NCBI GenBank assembly: GCA_963842835.1
Contig: CAWJIB010000010.1
Location: 1-64,000 of the forward strand
Direction of reading: 5' to 3'
Length of the DNA stretch: 64,000 nucleotides
Source: Roseiarcus sp963842835
Lineage (GTDB): Bacteria; Pseudomonadota; Alphaproteobacteria; Rhizobiales; Beijerinckiaceae
Below, piece by piece: positions 10,402-19,017 of the stretch. The notes under the pieces are model-generated. The model worked only from the letters and a program-made list of their open reading frames with translations, made no database searches and was not told the origin of the DNA. Within the stretch, counting starts at the first letter, position 1; each line of letters begins with the position of its first letter. The position numbers were made by a program, and so were the translations under genes.

Positions 10402-11329
10402 TCATTCGTTGGGGTGGGTCACCTCCCAGGGCTTGATCCAGTCTCCGGCGACGCGAAGCGAAACGCCCGCGTCGTCCTCGATGAGCTTGCAGACCGTCAT
10501 TTCGCCCGCCGAATCGCCATATCGCGCGCGCGCCTCCTTAAATCGATCGTGGGTGGCGCTGGTCAGTTCATGGCGCGCCCCCGTCTCAGCAATCAGTTCT
10601 TCGATCAATCCAAGATCCTTCAGGCACAGCGCTATGGGAAAGGACGGATCGTAGTGGCCGGCGAAAATCGACGGCACGTCATGTTGCAAGACGAAACTAT
10701 CTGCGGCGCCGCCTTTCATCGCCCGCCACCACACGTCGGGCTCGAGTCCGGCCAGTTTGGCGGTGACCATCGCCTCCCCGATCGCCGCGGCGTGAATCTT
10801 CCACAATTGATTGTTGACGAGCTTGGCGACATAGCCGTTGCCGTATCCGCCCACGCGCCGGATCTGGCCCATCGCCTCGATCACCGGCCGCGCCCGCTCG
10901 ATATCTTCGTCCTCGCCCCCGACAAACATCAGCATGTCGCCGCGGATAGCCGAGTCCACCGAACCGGTGACGGGCGCATCGATGGGGCGACCGCCCTGGG
11001 AGCGAAACGCATTCGCCAGATCGCGCATGAAGTCTGGGACCGCTCGTCGTCAGGTCGATCCAAAATTTACCTGCGCACGACGTTGAAAAGAACCCGTTCG
11101 GCCCGCGCAGAACCTGCTCGATCTCCTTCGGGCCGAAGACCATCGTGACAACCACGTCGCAACGATCGAGCACGTCAGCGGGATGTTCGCCGCGCCGCGC
11201 GCCCCTTTGAAGGAGAGGTTCCGCAGCCTCGGGGCGGATGTCGTAGACGACCATGTCGAAGCCCGCTCGACGGATATTCGACGCGACGTTACGACCCATC
11301 GTGCCCAAGCCGACAAAGCCAATGATCAT
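10402..11329 (-). CDS. 3-hydroxyisobutyrate dehydrogenase-family reductase, one frameshift
   Basis: A beta-hydroxyacid dehydrogenase (3-hydroxyisobutyrate / tartronate semialdehyde reductase family, about 308 residues). The N-terminus has the Rossmann motif GFVGLGTMGRNVASNI; the substrate-binding DAPVTGSVDSA and the catalytic-lysine region AKLVNNQLWKI are intact. The frame changes near 11034, where GGTCCAGAC has apparently become GGTCCCAGAC (minus-strand reading); removing one base joins TTSGPDFMRDL. It is the first gene of the minus-strand run and is divergent from the LysR gene with the operator-like repeats in between, so it is a probable direct target of that regulator. Confidence 0.82.
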
Positions 11330-11378
11330 GCGCCGCGCTCTCCCCTATCGTGTCGATTTGAAATGGTGAGCGCCTCGC

Positions 11379-11417
11379 CTTATGGTGACAAGCAAATTAT
11401 CCTTATGTCAGCATAAG
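11379..11417. promoter_or_regulatory. tandem LysR-type operator sites
   Basis: CTTATG-TCAG-CATAAG at 11402-11417 is a perfect inverted repeat with six-base arms, and it contains a T-N11-A box as expected for LysR binding. A second, imperfect copy (CTTATG-GTGA-CAAG) lies 23 bases upstream at 11379-11392, about two helical turns away on the same face. The pair is in the 104-base divergent gap between the dehydrogenase and the LysR gene, the usual place for autoregulation plus activation of the divergent gene. Confidence 0.65.
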
Positions 11418-11433
11418 CCCTGGTGATGCTCGG

Positions 11434-12300
11434 ATGGACATTGAAGTCCGGCTGCTGCGCAGTTTTGTGGCGACCTACGAACACGGTTCGGTCTCGCGCG
11501 CGGCGGAGAAGCTCGCCTGCACCCAAGCCGCGATGAGCATGCGGCTGAAGATGCTGGAGGGAGAGGTCGGCGGAGAGTTGTTCCTGCGCCGACACCACAG
11601 GCTCGAGCCTACGTCGAGAGGCAGCGAGCTCTACGCAAAAGCATTGACCGTGCTGGCGGCCTACGACGAACTGCTCTCCACATCTCGAAGCAGGGCGCCG
11701 CTCTACAGGATCAGGATCGGCGTGCCCGACGATTATGCGCTCGGCCTATTGTCGTCCGTGCTTCGCCGCTTCACGCTCGAGTTGGCGGACGTGGAGCTGG
11801 AGATCCTTTGCGATTTGAGCGCCAACCTGTACGCGTCGCTTCATCGGCAGGACCTCGACATCGCCCTGGCGACTTTGGCGGCGCGCCCGCCCTCGGCGCG
11901 GCTCGCCATCGAAGCGCGGTTGCATTGGATACATCACGGCGATTTCATCGGGCCCGACGACGAGGGAGGAATCGCCCTGGCGGCCTATCCCGAGGGCTGC
12001 GTATTCCGGCGGGCGATGATCGGCGCCTTGGAGAAGGAAAGGCGGCGTTGGCGCGTCGCCGTGCAGAGCCGCAGCCACGCGGGCGTCATCGCAGCCGTGC
12101 GCGCGGGCGCGGCGGTCACTTCGATGGCCGCCGGCACGGCGCCCGACGGCCTGAATGAGACAGCCGCGACCGATTGGCTGCCCGCCCTCGATCCCGTTCC
12201 GATTTACTTGATCAGCCTTGGGAAAGACTTGAACCCTGCCGCGCGGCGGCTCGAGGGCCTGATACACGACGAGCTCGAACGTGCGTTCGCCGTGGCCTGA
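11434..12300 (+). CDS. LysR-family transcriptional regulator
   Basis: A 288-residue LysR-type regulator. The N-terminal winged helix-turn-helix is clear (LLRSFVATYEHGSVSRAAEK, then TQAAMSMRLKMLE), and the rest is the periplasmic-binding-protein-like effector domain. The effector half diverges from common LysR proteins, with motifs such as RIGVPDDYALGLLSSVLRRF that recall regulators of amino-acid and osmolyte catabolism. It is transcribed away from the dehydrogenase-transporter run and is the only regulator in this cluster, so it probably senses the imported substrate or a breakdown product. Confidence 0.88.
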   Translation: MDIEVRLLRSFVATYEHGSVSRAAEKLACTQAAMSMRLKMLEGEVGGELFLRRHHRLEPTSRGSELYAKALTVLAAYDELLSTSRSRAPLYRIRIGVPDDYALGLLSSVLRRFTLELADVELEILCDLSANLYASLHRQDLDIALATLAARPPSARLAIEARLHWIHHGDFIGPDDEGGIALAAYPEGCVFRRAMIGALEKERRRWRVAVQSRSHAGVIAAVRAGAAVTSMAAGTAPDGLNETAATDWLPALDPVPIYLISLGKDLNPAARRLEGLIHDELERAFAVA

Positions 12301-12347
12301 ATTCGATCCCTCGTGAACCTGAAAAGACGCGCGCGACCGCCTCGTCG

Positions 12348-13481
12348 TCATGCTTCGCCGATTGTGCGAGCGCGGCCAAAGGCGAGTTTGAAAGCTCGCG
12401 CCAGCGCCTCGCCGAGGCTGAGGCCGTGAACCGTCGCCAGGTAATTATGGAAGTCGTAGATCGTCACGCCAGGGCAAACCTCAAACTCGAAAAAAGTCGC
12501 CCGCCCTTCCCCATCGATTCTGAAGTCCAGCGAGAAATAGTCCTGCAAGCCGACGAGACGCGCCAAACGCTCGGACATGCCCAGAATTTCGGCGACCGCC
12601 CTCTGCGAGCGAGGGTCGTTCGCTTGCCGTAAATTGATCATTCTGGGAACAAACGCAGCCGCGCGGTCGACGCCAAAGCCGCCGCGGGTTCCGAATGTGT
12701 CTTTTGCCCCCGACAACGTTTCGTTGTCCTTCATCGTCATGAACGCGCCGCCCGTCTCGCTGGCGGGATCCTTGGTCAATTGGTCGATGCCGAGTTGTTC
12801 GCCAAATTCGCCGCCCGTATCCATGAAGCTGACGCGGACGTCGTCGCCCGAGACAAAAGGCTGAATCAAGGCTCGGTCATGATAGCGCTCCCAAATGCGC
12901 AAGGCGCGCTCTTTCGCCTCCGCGAGGGCGCCACAACGGCTGTCGGCGAAAATCCCGATCTTGGCGCCCAGCGTATTCGGCTTGACGAAGAGAGGTTCGA
13001 CCCGCTGCGACCAGTTTCCGAGCGTCGCGACTTCGACATTTCCTTCCACCAACTTCGTGGGCGCGACAACGAGGCCAGCCGCCGAGGCGAGCGCGAGACT
13101 GGCGAACTTGTCCTGGCACAAGTGCTGCGCCGTCGCGGGCGCTCCGAAACGCGCGAATCCCGCCAATCGCGAAACCGCCGACACGGCGGAGCCGAGATAG
13201 AAGCGAACGCCGTCGGTCATCGACCAAACGATCGTGCGGTCGCGCCGCGCCGAATAGTCGGGCAGACGCGCCAGCAGATGATCGACCTCGACGAACTCGA
13301 CTTCAATGTCGGCGCGCCTTGCGGCCCCCGCGATGTCGTCGAAGAAGTCCGGCAAGTCGGTCGCCTGACCAAGATAGACGGAGATTTCGGCGGCGACTGC
13401 GGGCGCATAGCCGAATGAGACGAGCCGGCGCCGCGCCGCGGCTTCGGTCTCGTAGACGATCACTGCGTTTGACAAGCTCAT
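12348..13481 (-). CDS. ATP-grasp ligase, D-Ala-D-Ala ligase-like
   Basis: A 377-residue ATP-grasp protein resembling D-alanine-D-alanine ligases. Visible features are the nucleotide-binding lysine strand (RVEPLFVKPNTLGAKIGIF), the ALIQPFVSGDDVRVSFM strand, and the metal-binding loop with DYFSLDFRIDGEGRATFFEFE and CPGV. The ATG at 13481 (MSLSNAVIVYETEAAA) was chosen over an upstream one. True Ddl enzymes lie in the cell-wall cluster; this copy sits beside an MttB-like methyltransferase and is therefore more likely an amide- or peptide-forming enzyme of secondary catabolism or biosynthesis. The amino acid partners cannot be read from sequence. Confidence 0.7.
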   Translation of the reverse strand: MSLSNAVIVYETEAAARRRLVSFGYAPAVAAEISVYLGQATDLPDFFDDIAGAARRADIEVEFVEVDHLLARLPDYSARRDRTIVWSMTDGVRFYLGSAVSAVSRLAGFARFGAPATAQHLCQDKFASLALASAAGLVVAPTKLVEGNVEVATLGNWSQRVEPLFVKPNTLGAKIGIFADSRCGALAEAKERALRIWERYHDRALIQPFVSGDDVRVSFMDTGGEFGEQLGIDQLTKDPASETGGAFMTMKDNETLSGAKDTFGTRGGFGVDRAAAFVPRMINLRQANDPRSQRAVAEILGMSERLARLVGLQDYFSLDFRIDGEGRATFFEFEVCPGVTIYDFHNYLATVHGLSLGEALARAFKLAFGRARTIGEA

Positions 13482-13819
13482 CGAACGGCTCCCGAATGTT
13501 CCAAGGTTGTGCACGCGCGACGCGCTTTACGACGGCCGGATGTTCTTAGCCTCGAAGGCTCCGATCGCATTCACGCCGCGCGGGGCATCGAACGTCTGCT
13601 CGGTTCGGGCGCCCGAACAGTCCACCCCTTTCTGAAGCCTGTCGGGCGGTGAATTCCAAAGCTTGGCGGCCAAGACGTTAGCGAAATTGGAAGATGGTCA
13701 TTGAATTCGAACGCTCGGAGCCGGACCAAGAAGTGACGCGGCGATGATTCTTGCGGGGCCGTCGACCACGTCCTCTCAAAGACTTGCGCTCACGCCCTCG
13801 TCAGAGCGATGCGCTGTAG
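13482..13819. other. 338-base intergenic region
   Basis: This gap separates the MttB-like gene from the ATP-grasp gene, both on the minus strand. No open frame here looks like protein. Apart from the perfect palindrome at 13603-13618 I see no promoter, terminator or repeat. Confidence 0.5.
13603..13618. promoter_or_regulatory. 16-bp perfect palindrome upstream of ATP-grasp gene
   Basis: GTTCGGGC-GCCCGAAC is a perfect 16-base palindrome without spacer, 122 bases upstream of the ATP-grasp start. It could be an operator for a dimeric regulator or the stem of a transcript end for the MttB-like gene. No second copy was noticed in the window. Confidence 0.4.
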
Positions 13820-15376
13820 TCAGTACCACTGGTCCAGATTTTCGGACTTGCGCCGACGGACGTAGTCGACAAGCGCCTCATCGACCGACGGTTCAATTGG
13901 CGGCCGTTCGTAGCTCGCCAGCAGCTTCTTCACGCGGACAGCGGCCCTCTCGGTCGCCGACGACTGCCCAGCGTCCCGCCACTGCTCGAAAGAATTGTTG
14001 TCCGCGACATCCGAATCCCAGAACGCCTGCTCATAGTTCGCCAGCGTGTGCGCGCAGCCGAAAAAGTGTTTGCCCGGTCCGACCTCGCGAAAGGCGTCCA
14101 TCGCGAACTGATTCTCGTCGAGGGTGAGCCCCTTCATCCAAGTGTGAAGCGCGCCGCAGAAATCGGCGTCGAGCACCAGCTTTTCATAGCCCATGACCAA
14201 TCCGCCCTCGAGCCAGCCGGCGGCGTGCAGAATGAAGTTCGCGCCGCATTGCACGGCGGCCATCATCGACATGGTGCTTTCCTGCATCGCTTGGGCGTCG
14301 GCGATCTTGGACGCGGTAAATGCGCCTGAGCATCGCAGAGGAAGCTCCAATCGGCGAGCGAGTTGACCTATGACCAGCGACCCGAGCGCCGGTTCCGGAG
14401 TGCCGAATGTGGGAGAGCCGGAGCGAAGGGCCATCGACGACAGAAAATTGCCGAAGATGACCGGACATCCGGGACGGACCAATTGCGTAAGCGCGCAGCC
14501 AGCCATGGTCTCCGCCAAGGACTGAGCAATTGCGCCGGGCGTCGTGACGGGTCCCATCGCCCCGCCCAAGATAAACGGCACGACCACCGCGCATTGATTG
14601 GCGCGAGCGTAGGCCCTGAGGGCGTTGGTCATCGTCGCGTCATAGACAAGCGGCGAGTTGACGTTGATATTGCCGAGAATGACGCAATGGCGATCGGCGA
14701 ACTCGGCGCCGAACGCCAAACGCGCCATTTCGATAGAGTCCTCGGCCCGCTCCTCGGCAGTGACCGATCCCATAAAGGGTTTGTCCGAATAGCGAAGATG
14801 AGCCGCCACCATGTCGAGGTGACGCTTGTTCACGGGGATATCGACGGGCTCGCAGATGGTCCCGCCGGAGTGGTGCAGCCAGGGAATTGAATACGTGAGC
14901 CTGACCAGCGCCTCGAAGTCGGCAAGCGTTCCATAGCGGCGGCCGCCTTCGATGTCGCTGACGAATGGCGAGCCATAGGCGGGAGCGAATACGACGGAAT
15001 CGTCCCCGATCGTCACCGAGCGGGCGGGGTTGCGCGCGTGCTGAACAAAGCTTCGCGGCGCCGTGCGCAAAATCTGACGCAGGTGTCCCGGCGCAAACCG
15101 GACCAATTCGCCTTGAACGTCGCAACCGGCCTCTTTCCAAAGCCGAAGCGCTTCAGCATCGCCGCGAAATTCGATGCCGATCTCCTGCAAGATCCGATCG
15201 GCATGGGCCTCGATCTGGCAAAGGCCCTCCTCGCCCAATATCTCGTAGACCGGCGTCTTGCGCACAACTCCGGCAAGTATCGCCGTCGAAGCGGAAGACC
15301 TTTGGCGCTGGCGAGCGGCGCGACCGTGGCGGGAACGAGCCTCCTGGCCCGACGGGATTGTGGCGTCCGATTCCAT
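13820..15376 (-). CDS. MttB-family (non-pyrrolysine) trimethylamine/betaine methyltransferase
   Basis: A 518-residue member of the MttB superfamily (COG5598), cobalamin-linked methyltransferases that demethylate trimethylamine or quaternary amines such as glycine betaine and proline betaine. The central barrel shows FVSDIEGGRRYGTLADFE, CAVVVPFILGGAMGPVTTPG and the C-terminal GGLVMGYEKLVLDADFCG region typical of the family. The reading frame has no internal amber codon, so it is a non-pyrrolysine type. No corrinoid protein or MtbA-like partner is encoded in the window, as is common for aerobic alphaproteobacterial copies whose real acceptor is unclear. It follows the enolase-superfamily gene by 67 bases and is probably co-transcribed with it. 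Confidence 0.85.
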   Translation of the reverse strand: MESDATIPSGQEARSRHGRAARQRQRSSASTAILAGVVRKTPVYEILGEEGLCQIEAHADRILQEIGIEFRGDAEALRLWKEAGCDVQGELVRFAPGHLRQILRTAPRSFVQHARNPARSVTIGDDSVVFAPAYGSPFVSDIEGGRRYGTLADFEALVRLTYSIPWLHHSGGTICEPVDIPVNKRHLDMVAAHLRYSDKPFMGSVTAEERAEDSIEMARLAFGAEFADRHCVILGNINVNSPLVYDATMTNALRAYARANQCAVVVPFILGGAMGPVTTPGAIAQSLAETMAGCALTQLVRPGCPVIFGNFLSSMALRSGSPTFGTPEPALGSLVIGQLARRLELPLRCSGAFTASKIADAQAMQESTMSMMAAVQCGANFILHAAGWLEGGLVMGYEKLVLDADFCGALHTWMKGLTLDENQFAMDAFREVGPGKHFFGCAHTLANYEQAFWDSDVADNNSFEQWRDAGQSSATERAAVRVKKLLASYERPPIEPSVDEALVDYVRRRKSENLDQWY

Positions 15377-15443
15377 TGTCGCGTTTCCTCCCGACTGAGG
15401 CTGGCAAGAGTCGCCGCCCTATTTTCGCCTGCGCGTGCGGCGA

Positions 15444-16610
15444 TCAGCGTAGCGGCAAGTGGCGATTGATCCCAGGCCGGCCAGGATCAAAAAAGTGATC
15501 GATCGGCCCGTTGGCGAGAAAATGCTCGTGCCAACGCTTGAGCTCCTTGCGATCCAACGCGACGCCCAGACCGTCGCCGTCGGGGACCGCGACGACATTG
15601 TTCTTCTGTCGGAACGGCCCGCCTTCGATAACGTCGCCGATCTGCCACCGGAACAGCGATTGGCTTGGCTCGGTTATCCATGGCATCGCGGCGGACATGT
15701 GGAGATAGGCAGCGGTGCAGATGCCCGCGTCGCCCGAATAGCACCAGAAGCCGACGCCCATCGCCTCGCAGGCGCCAATGAATCGAATTGCTCGATTGAT
15801 GCCCCCGAGAACCGCGAAATTGGTCACGAAATAGTCGGGCACGCCAAGCGCGACCGCCTTTCGAATGTCGGGGATATGGGTCGAAAACGAGATGTCGGAG
15901 TGCTGCCGCAGCGCTTTCATTTCCTCGAAGGTCGCTACAGGGTCTTCGTAGTTGCGCACATTGAAGTCAGCCAGTTCGCGCAACACTTGTCTGGCTGTCG
16001 CGAGCGACCATTGCATATTCGAATCCAGGCGTATCATCGCATCGGCCCCGAGTGCGCCACGCAATCGCCGGACGGTTTCGACCTCCATCTTGGGATCGCC
16101 CAGAATGAGTTTGCCCTCGAAATAAGTGCTGCCGTGGCAGTCCCTCATTTTTAGGCAATAGTCGACGATCGCCTCGGGCGACATTTCTCTTCCCGGCCGA
16201 AAGCTGAAATATTCCGTGAAGGGAATCGCATCCCGCACCTTGCCGCCCAGGAGCTCGCAAAGCGGCCGACCCCAAGCCTTGCCACGCAGGTCCCACAACG
16301 CGATTTCAATCGCCCCAAAAGCTTTGACCACCGAGGAATCATCGGTATTCTGGACGATCTGCCATGGAGGCAGACACCGACTCTCGCAGGCCGCGATATC
16401 GATGGGGTCGAGGCCGCGCAACCGCTCGCCCAGGCTTTGGATGAGGCCGGCCACGTCGCTTGACGGCGCCTCTCCAAGCCCGGTCAATCCTTCGTCGGTT
16501 TCCACCTCGACGATCGCCTTTGACGTCCCTGGATACAGTCCTCCCGTCCACCAAATCGGCGCTTCCAAGGGGATATTGACGGGGGTAGCCGTAATCGAGC
16601 GAATTTTCAA
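15444..16610 (-). CDS. enolase-superfamily enzyme (MR/MLE, glucarate-dehydratase-like)
   Basis: A 388-residue mandelate racemase/muconate lactonizing enzyme family protein. The N-terminal capping domain starts MKIRSITATPVNIPLEAPIW; the barrel has the metal-ligand strand IRLDSNMQW, the second ligand strand NYEDPV, and a long conserved tail (GVGFWCYSGDAGICTAAYLH, then SLFRWQIGDVIEGGPF). Such enzymes abstract a proton alpha to a carboxylate to dehydrate or epimerise acid sugars and amino acid derivatives. The start codon is TTG at 16610; no ATG lies in frame nearby. It heads the unit with the MttB-like gene. The exact reaction is not assignable; an epimerase or dehydratase for a betaine or acid-sugar derivative is plausible. 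Confidence 0.75.
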   Translation of the reverse strand: MKIRSITATPVNIPLEAPIWWTGGLYPGTSKAIVEVETDEGLTGLGEAPSSDVAGLIQSLGERLRGLDPIDIAACESRCLPPWQIVQNTDDSSVVKAFGAIEIALWDLRGKAWGRPLCELLGGKVRDAIPFTEYFSFRPGREMSPEAIVDYCLKMRDCHGSTYFEGKLILGDPKMEVETVRRLRGALGADAMIRLDSNMQWSLATARQVLRELADFNVRNYEDPVATFEEMKALRQHSDISFSTHIPDIRKAVALGVPDYFVTNFAVLGGINRAIRFIGACEAMGVGFWCYSGDAGICTAAYLHMSAAMPWITEPSQSLFRWQIGDVIEGGPFRQKNNVVAVPDGDGLGVALDRKELKRWHEHFLANGPIDHFFDPGRPGINRHLPLR

Positions 16611-17126
16611 CTTCTTGGCCCGCCGTTCGCGACGTAAGATTTCCCGCCAGCGTAAATTATTGGAAAGAAAAGTAAAATATGAAATAGTTATACTGGCTTG
16701 TCTTATTCATCACGGGCGATTTTCAAGGCTGGCGGAGGTGGCGTAAATCTCTGAATTCGTGTCGAATTCCCTTGCCTGCAGCGACCCTTCGCGCGCCTTC
16801 GCTTCAGCCGCCGCCGCCACGACCGACAATACGATTGCGCCGTTCTCGCTTCCAGCCGTAGAAGGCAAGAAAGCCACAGCCGCTCTTGACGGCGGGCGGA
16901 TTTCGTCGGACGGCGGGGTGACGCCGTCGGCGGCCGTCGAAACGGGCGACTTCGCCGTCCCGGCCGGTCGCCGGATTCAACATCGGCCGCCGTTCCTGGC
17001 CTCGATCCGCCGGAGCGCGAGCGGCGACGGCGGGGCCGCCATTCACGATCGCGGCCGCCGATGCTAGTCTGCGGCCCAGACATGCCTCGCGCGGCGACGG
17101 CCGCGCCTCGCCATTGGACAAGTCCC
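16611..17126. other. 516-base gap between catabolic region and guaC
   Basis: The left third (about 16640-16720) is conspicuously AT-rich and probably holds the promoter for the minus-strand enolase-superfamily gene. The rest is GC-rich with open frames on both strands, none of which resembles a known protein. I could not assign exact promoter boxes. Confidence 0.4.
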
Positions 17127-18175
17127 ATGCGTATCGAAAACGACGTCAAGCTCGACTTCAAGGACGTTCTCATCCGCCCCAAGCGCTCGACGCTCAACTC
17201 GCGCAACGCGGTCGACATCCACCGCGCGTTCCGCTTCCTGCACACCGGCGCGCGAATGGAAGGGATTTCCGCTCATCGCCGCCAACATGGACGTGACCGG
17301 CACGATGGCGATGGCGCGCGCGCTCGGGCAAGCACGGCGCGCTCACCGCCCTGCACAAGCACTATCCCGAGGCCGAGCTCGCCGAATTCTTCGCCGGCGA
17401 AGACGGCGCGCACGCCTTCTATTCGCATCGGCACGACCGCCGCCGATCTGGAAAAGCTCGCGGCGGTGCGCAAGCAAGGCGCCGGTCCGCTTTGTCTGCA
17501 TCGACGTCGCCAACGGCTACGCGGAAAAATTCCTCGAAACGGTCAAGCGCGTGCGCGACGAAAACCCCAAGTCCGTGATCATGGCCGGCAACGTCGTCAC
17601 CGGCGACATGACGGAGGCGCTGGTTCTCGCCGGCGCCGACATCGTCAAGATCGGCATCGGCCCCGGCTCGGTGTGCACGACGCGCAGAGTGACCGGCGTC
17701 GGCTATCCCCAGCTTTCGGCGATCATCGAATGCGCCGACGCCGCCCACGGCCTCAAGGGCCAGGTCTGCGCCGACGGCGGCTGCACCGCGCCCGGCGACG
17801 TCGCCAAGGCCTATGGCGCGGGCGCCGATTTCGTCATGCTGGGCGGCATGCTCGCCGGCCACGACGAATGCGCCGGCGAAATCCGCTACGAGGAGCGCGA
17901 CGGCAAGAAGATCCCGGTCGCGCATGACGTTCTACGGCATGTCGTCGGAGGCGGCGATGAAGAAATATTCGGGCGGCGTCGCCCATTACCGCGCCGCCGA
18001 GGGCAAGAGCGTCGAGACGCCCTATCGCGGCCCGGTCGACAATACGATGGGCGAGATCATGGGCGGCGTGCGCTCGATGATGACCTATATCGGCGCGACG
18101 CAGCTCAAGGAGGTGCCCAAGCGCACCACCTTCGTGCGCGTCACCGCGCAGACCAACGACGTGTTCGGGGGGTAG
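17127..18175 (+). CDS. guaC: GMP reductase, at least five frameshifts
   Basis: GMP reductase converts GMP to IMP with NADPH in purine salvage. The start MRIENDVKLDFKDVLIRPKR, the catalytic loop IGIGPGSVCTTRRVTGVGYP containing the active-site cysteine, and the tail VPKRTTFVRVTAQTNDVFGG are all present, as is the FYGMSSEAAMKKYSGG flap. The coding sequence switches frame near 17255, 17327, 17426, 17478 and 17922; in each case one extra base explains the break (for example GCGATG read as GCGCATG). The repaired protein is about 346 residues, normal for GuaC1. The pattern of repeated insertions in an otherwise perfectly conserved gene indicates sequence error, not a decayed gene. Confidence 0.88.
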
Positions 18176-18202
18176 CGGGCGCGCCCTCCTTGCCCGCCCG
18201 CC

Positions 18203-18589
18203 TTACCTCGCCAGCTCGACGGCGCAGCCGATTTCGAGCTTGGCCCAGTTCGCGTCGCAGGTCAGCGCCACGGTCTTTCGCAAGCAGGCCAGCGCGAGGC
18301 AGGCGCGGTCGCCCAGCGAGAGGCCGAGGCCACGCGTTTGCAGGCGCAATAAGCCGGCGAGCCGCGCCTGCTCGGCGTCGAAGGGCGCGACCTCGAGATC
18401 GAGCGCGCTCAACGCGGCGTCGATCGCGGCGGGCGCGCCGCCCCGGTCGGAAAGCTTGGCGACGACTTCGCTGAGGTTAACGGCGCCGATCACGCAACCC
18501 GGAAGCGCCGCGAGCACTTTTTCCGCGCCGCGCTCCTCCAGAAGCAGACACAGCAAGGCGGAGGCGTCCAGCACGTAAACCCTACTCAC
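18203..18589 (-). CDS. VapC-type PIN-domain ribonuclease toxin
   Basis: A 128-residue PIN-domain protein. The acidic residues that bind the catalytic metal are visible in YVLDASALL, NLSEVVAKL, SLGDRACLALA and TCDANWAKL. PIN toxins cleave RNA, often initiator tRNA or rRNA, and are blocked by their cognate antitoxin. The gene starts with GTG at 18589 and overlaps the end of the AbrB-type antitoxin gene by eight bases, which couples their translation. It converges with guaC. Confidence 0.88.
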   Translation of the reverse strand: MSRVYVLDASALLCLLLEERGAEKVLAALPGCVIGAVNLSEVVAKLSDRGGAPAAIDAALSALDLEVAPFDAEQARLAGLLRLQTRGLGLSLGDRACLALACLRKTVALTCDANWAKLEIGCAVELAR

Positions 18590-18830
18590 GCTCCGCCTCC
18601 GCCCGGCGCTCGGCGATGAGTTCTTCGACCAGGCTTCCCTCGCCCTTGACGAAGCCGCGCACGATCGCTTGGGCGCGCTTCACCGCCGCGGCGAGAGGCC
18701 GCACGCGCAAATCGCCGTCCGGCATGAGCTCGACCACGACGGAATCGCCGCGCTCGATGCCCATCGCCCTTCGCATCTTGGCGGGAATGACGAGCTTGCC
18801 GCCCTCGATGATCTTGACCGTTTGCGCCAA
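18582..18830 (-). CDS. AbrB/SpoVT-type antitoxin (VapB)
   Basis: An 82-residue protein with an N-terminal swapped-hairpin AbrB DNA-binding domain (KIIEGGKLVIPAKMRRAMGI, then GDSVVVELMPDGDLRVRPL) and a charged C-terminal helix expected to wrap the toxin. As in other VapBC pairs it should neutralise the PIN toxin and repress their shared promoter. The start is a TTG at 18830; no in-frame ATG was found upstream, so the true start is somewhat uncertain. Confidence 0.85.
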   Translation of the reverse strand: MAQTVKIIEGGKLVIPAKMRRAMGIERGDSVVVELMPDGDLRVRPLAAAVKRAQAIVRGFVKGEGSLVEELIAERRAEAERE

Positions 18831-19017
18831 ATTGACCCGCGTGCCGATATCGGACCGATTGTTGTTTTCATACCAGATGTCTCCATAGGCGCCAATTGCG
18901 AAATCGGCCTAGCGCGGGCATTGCCGCCGTCGCCCGCGCGCGGCGGTCGCGGCGCCCTCGGCGTCGTCCCGTCTTGGAGCGTTCCTCCGCCGGCCCGCCT
19001 GTGCTAGAAGCCCCGCC

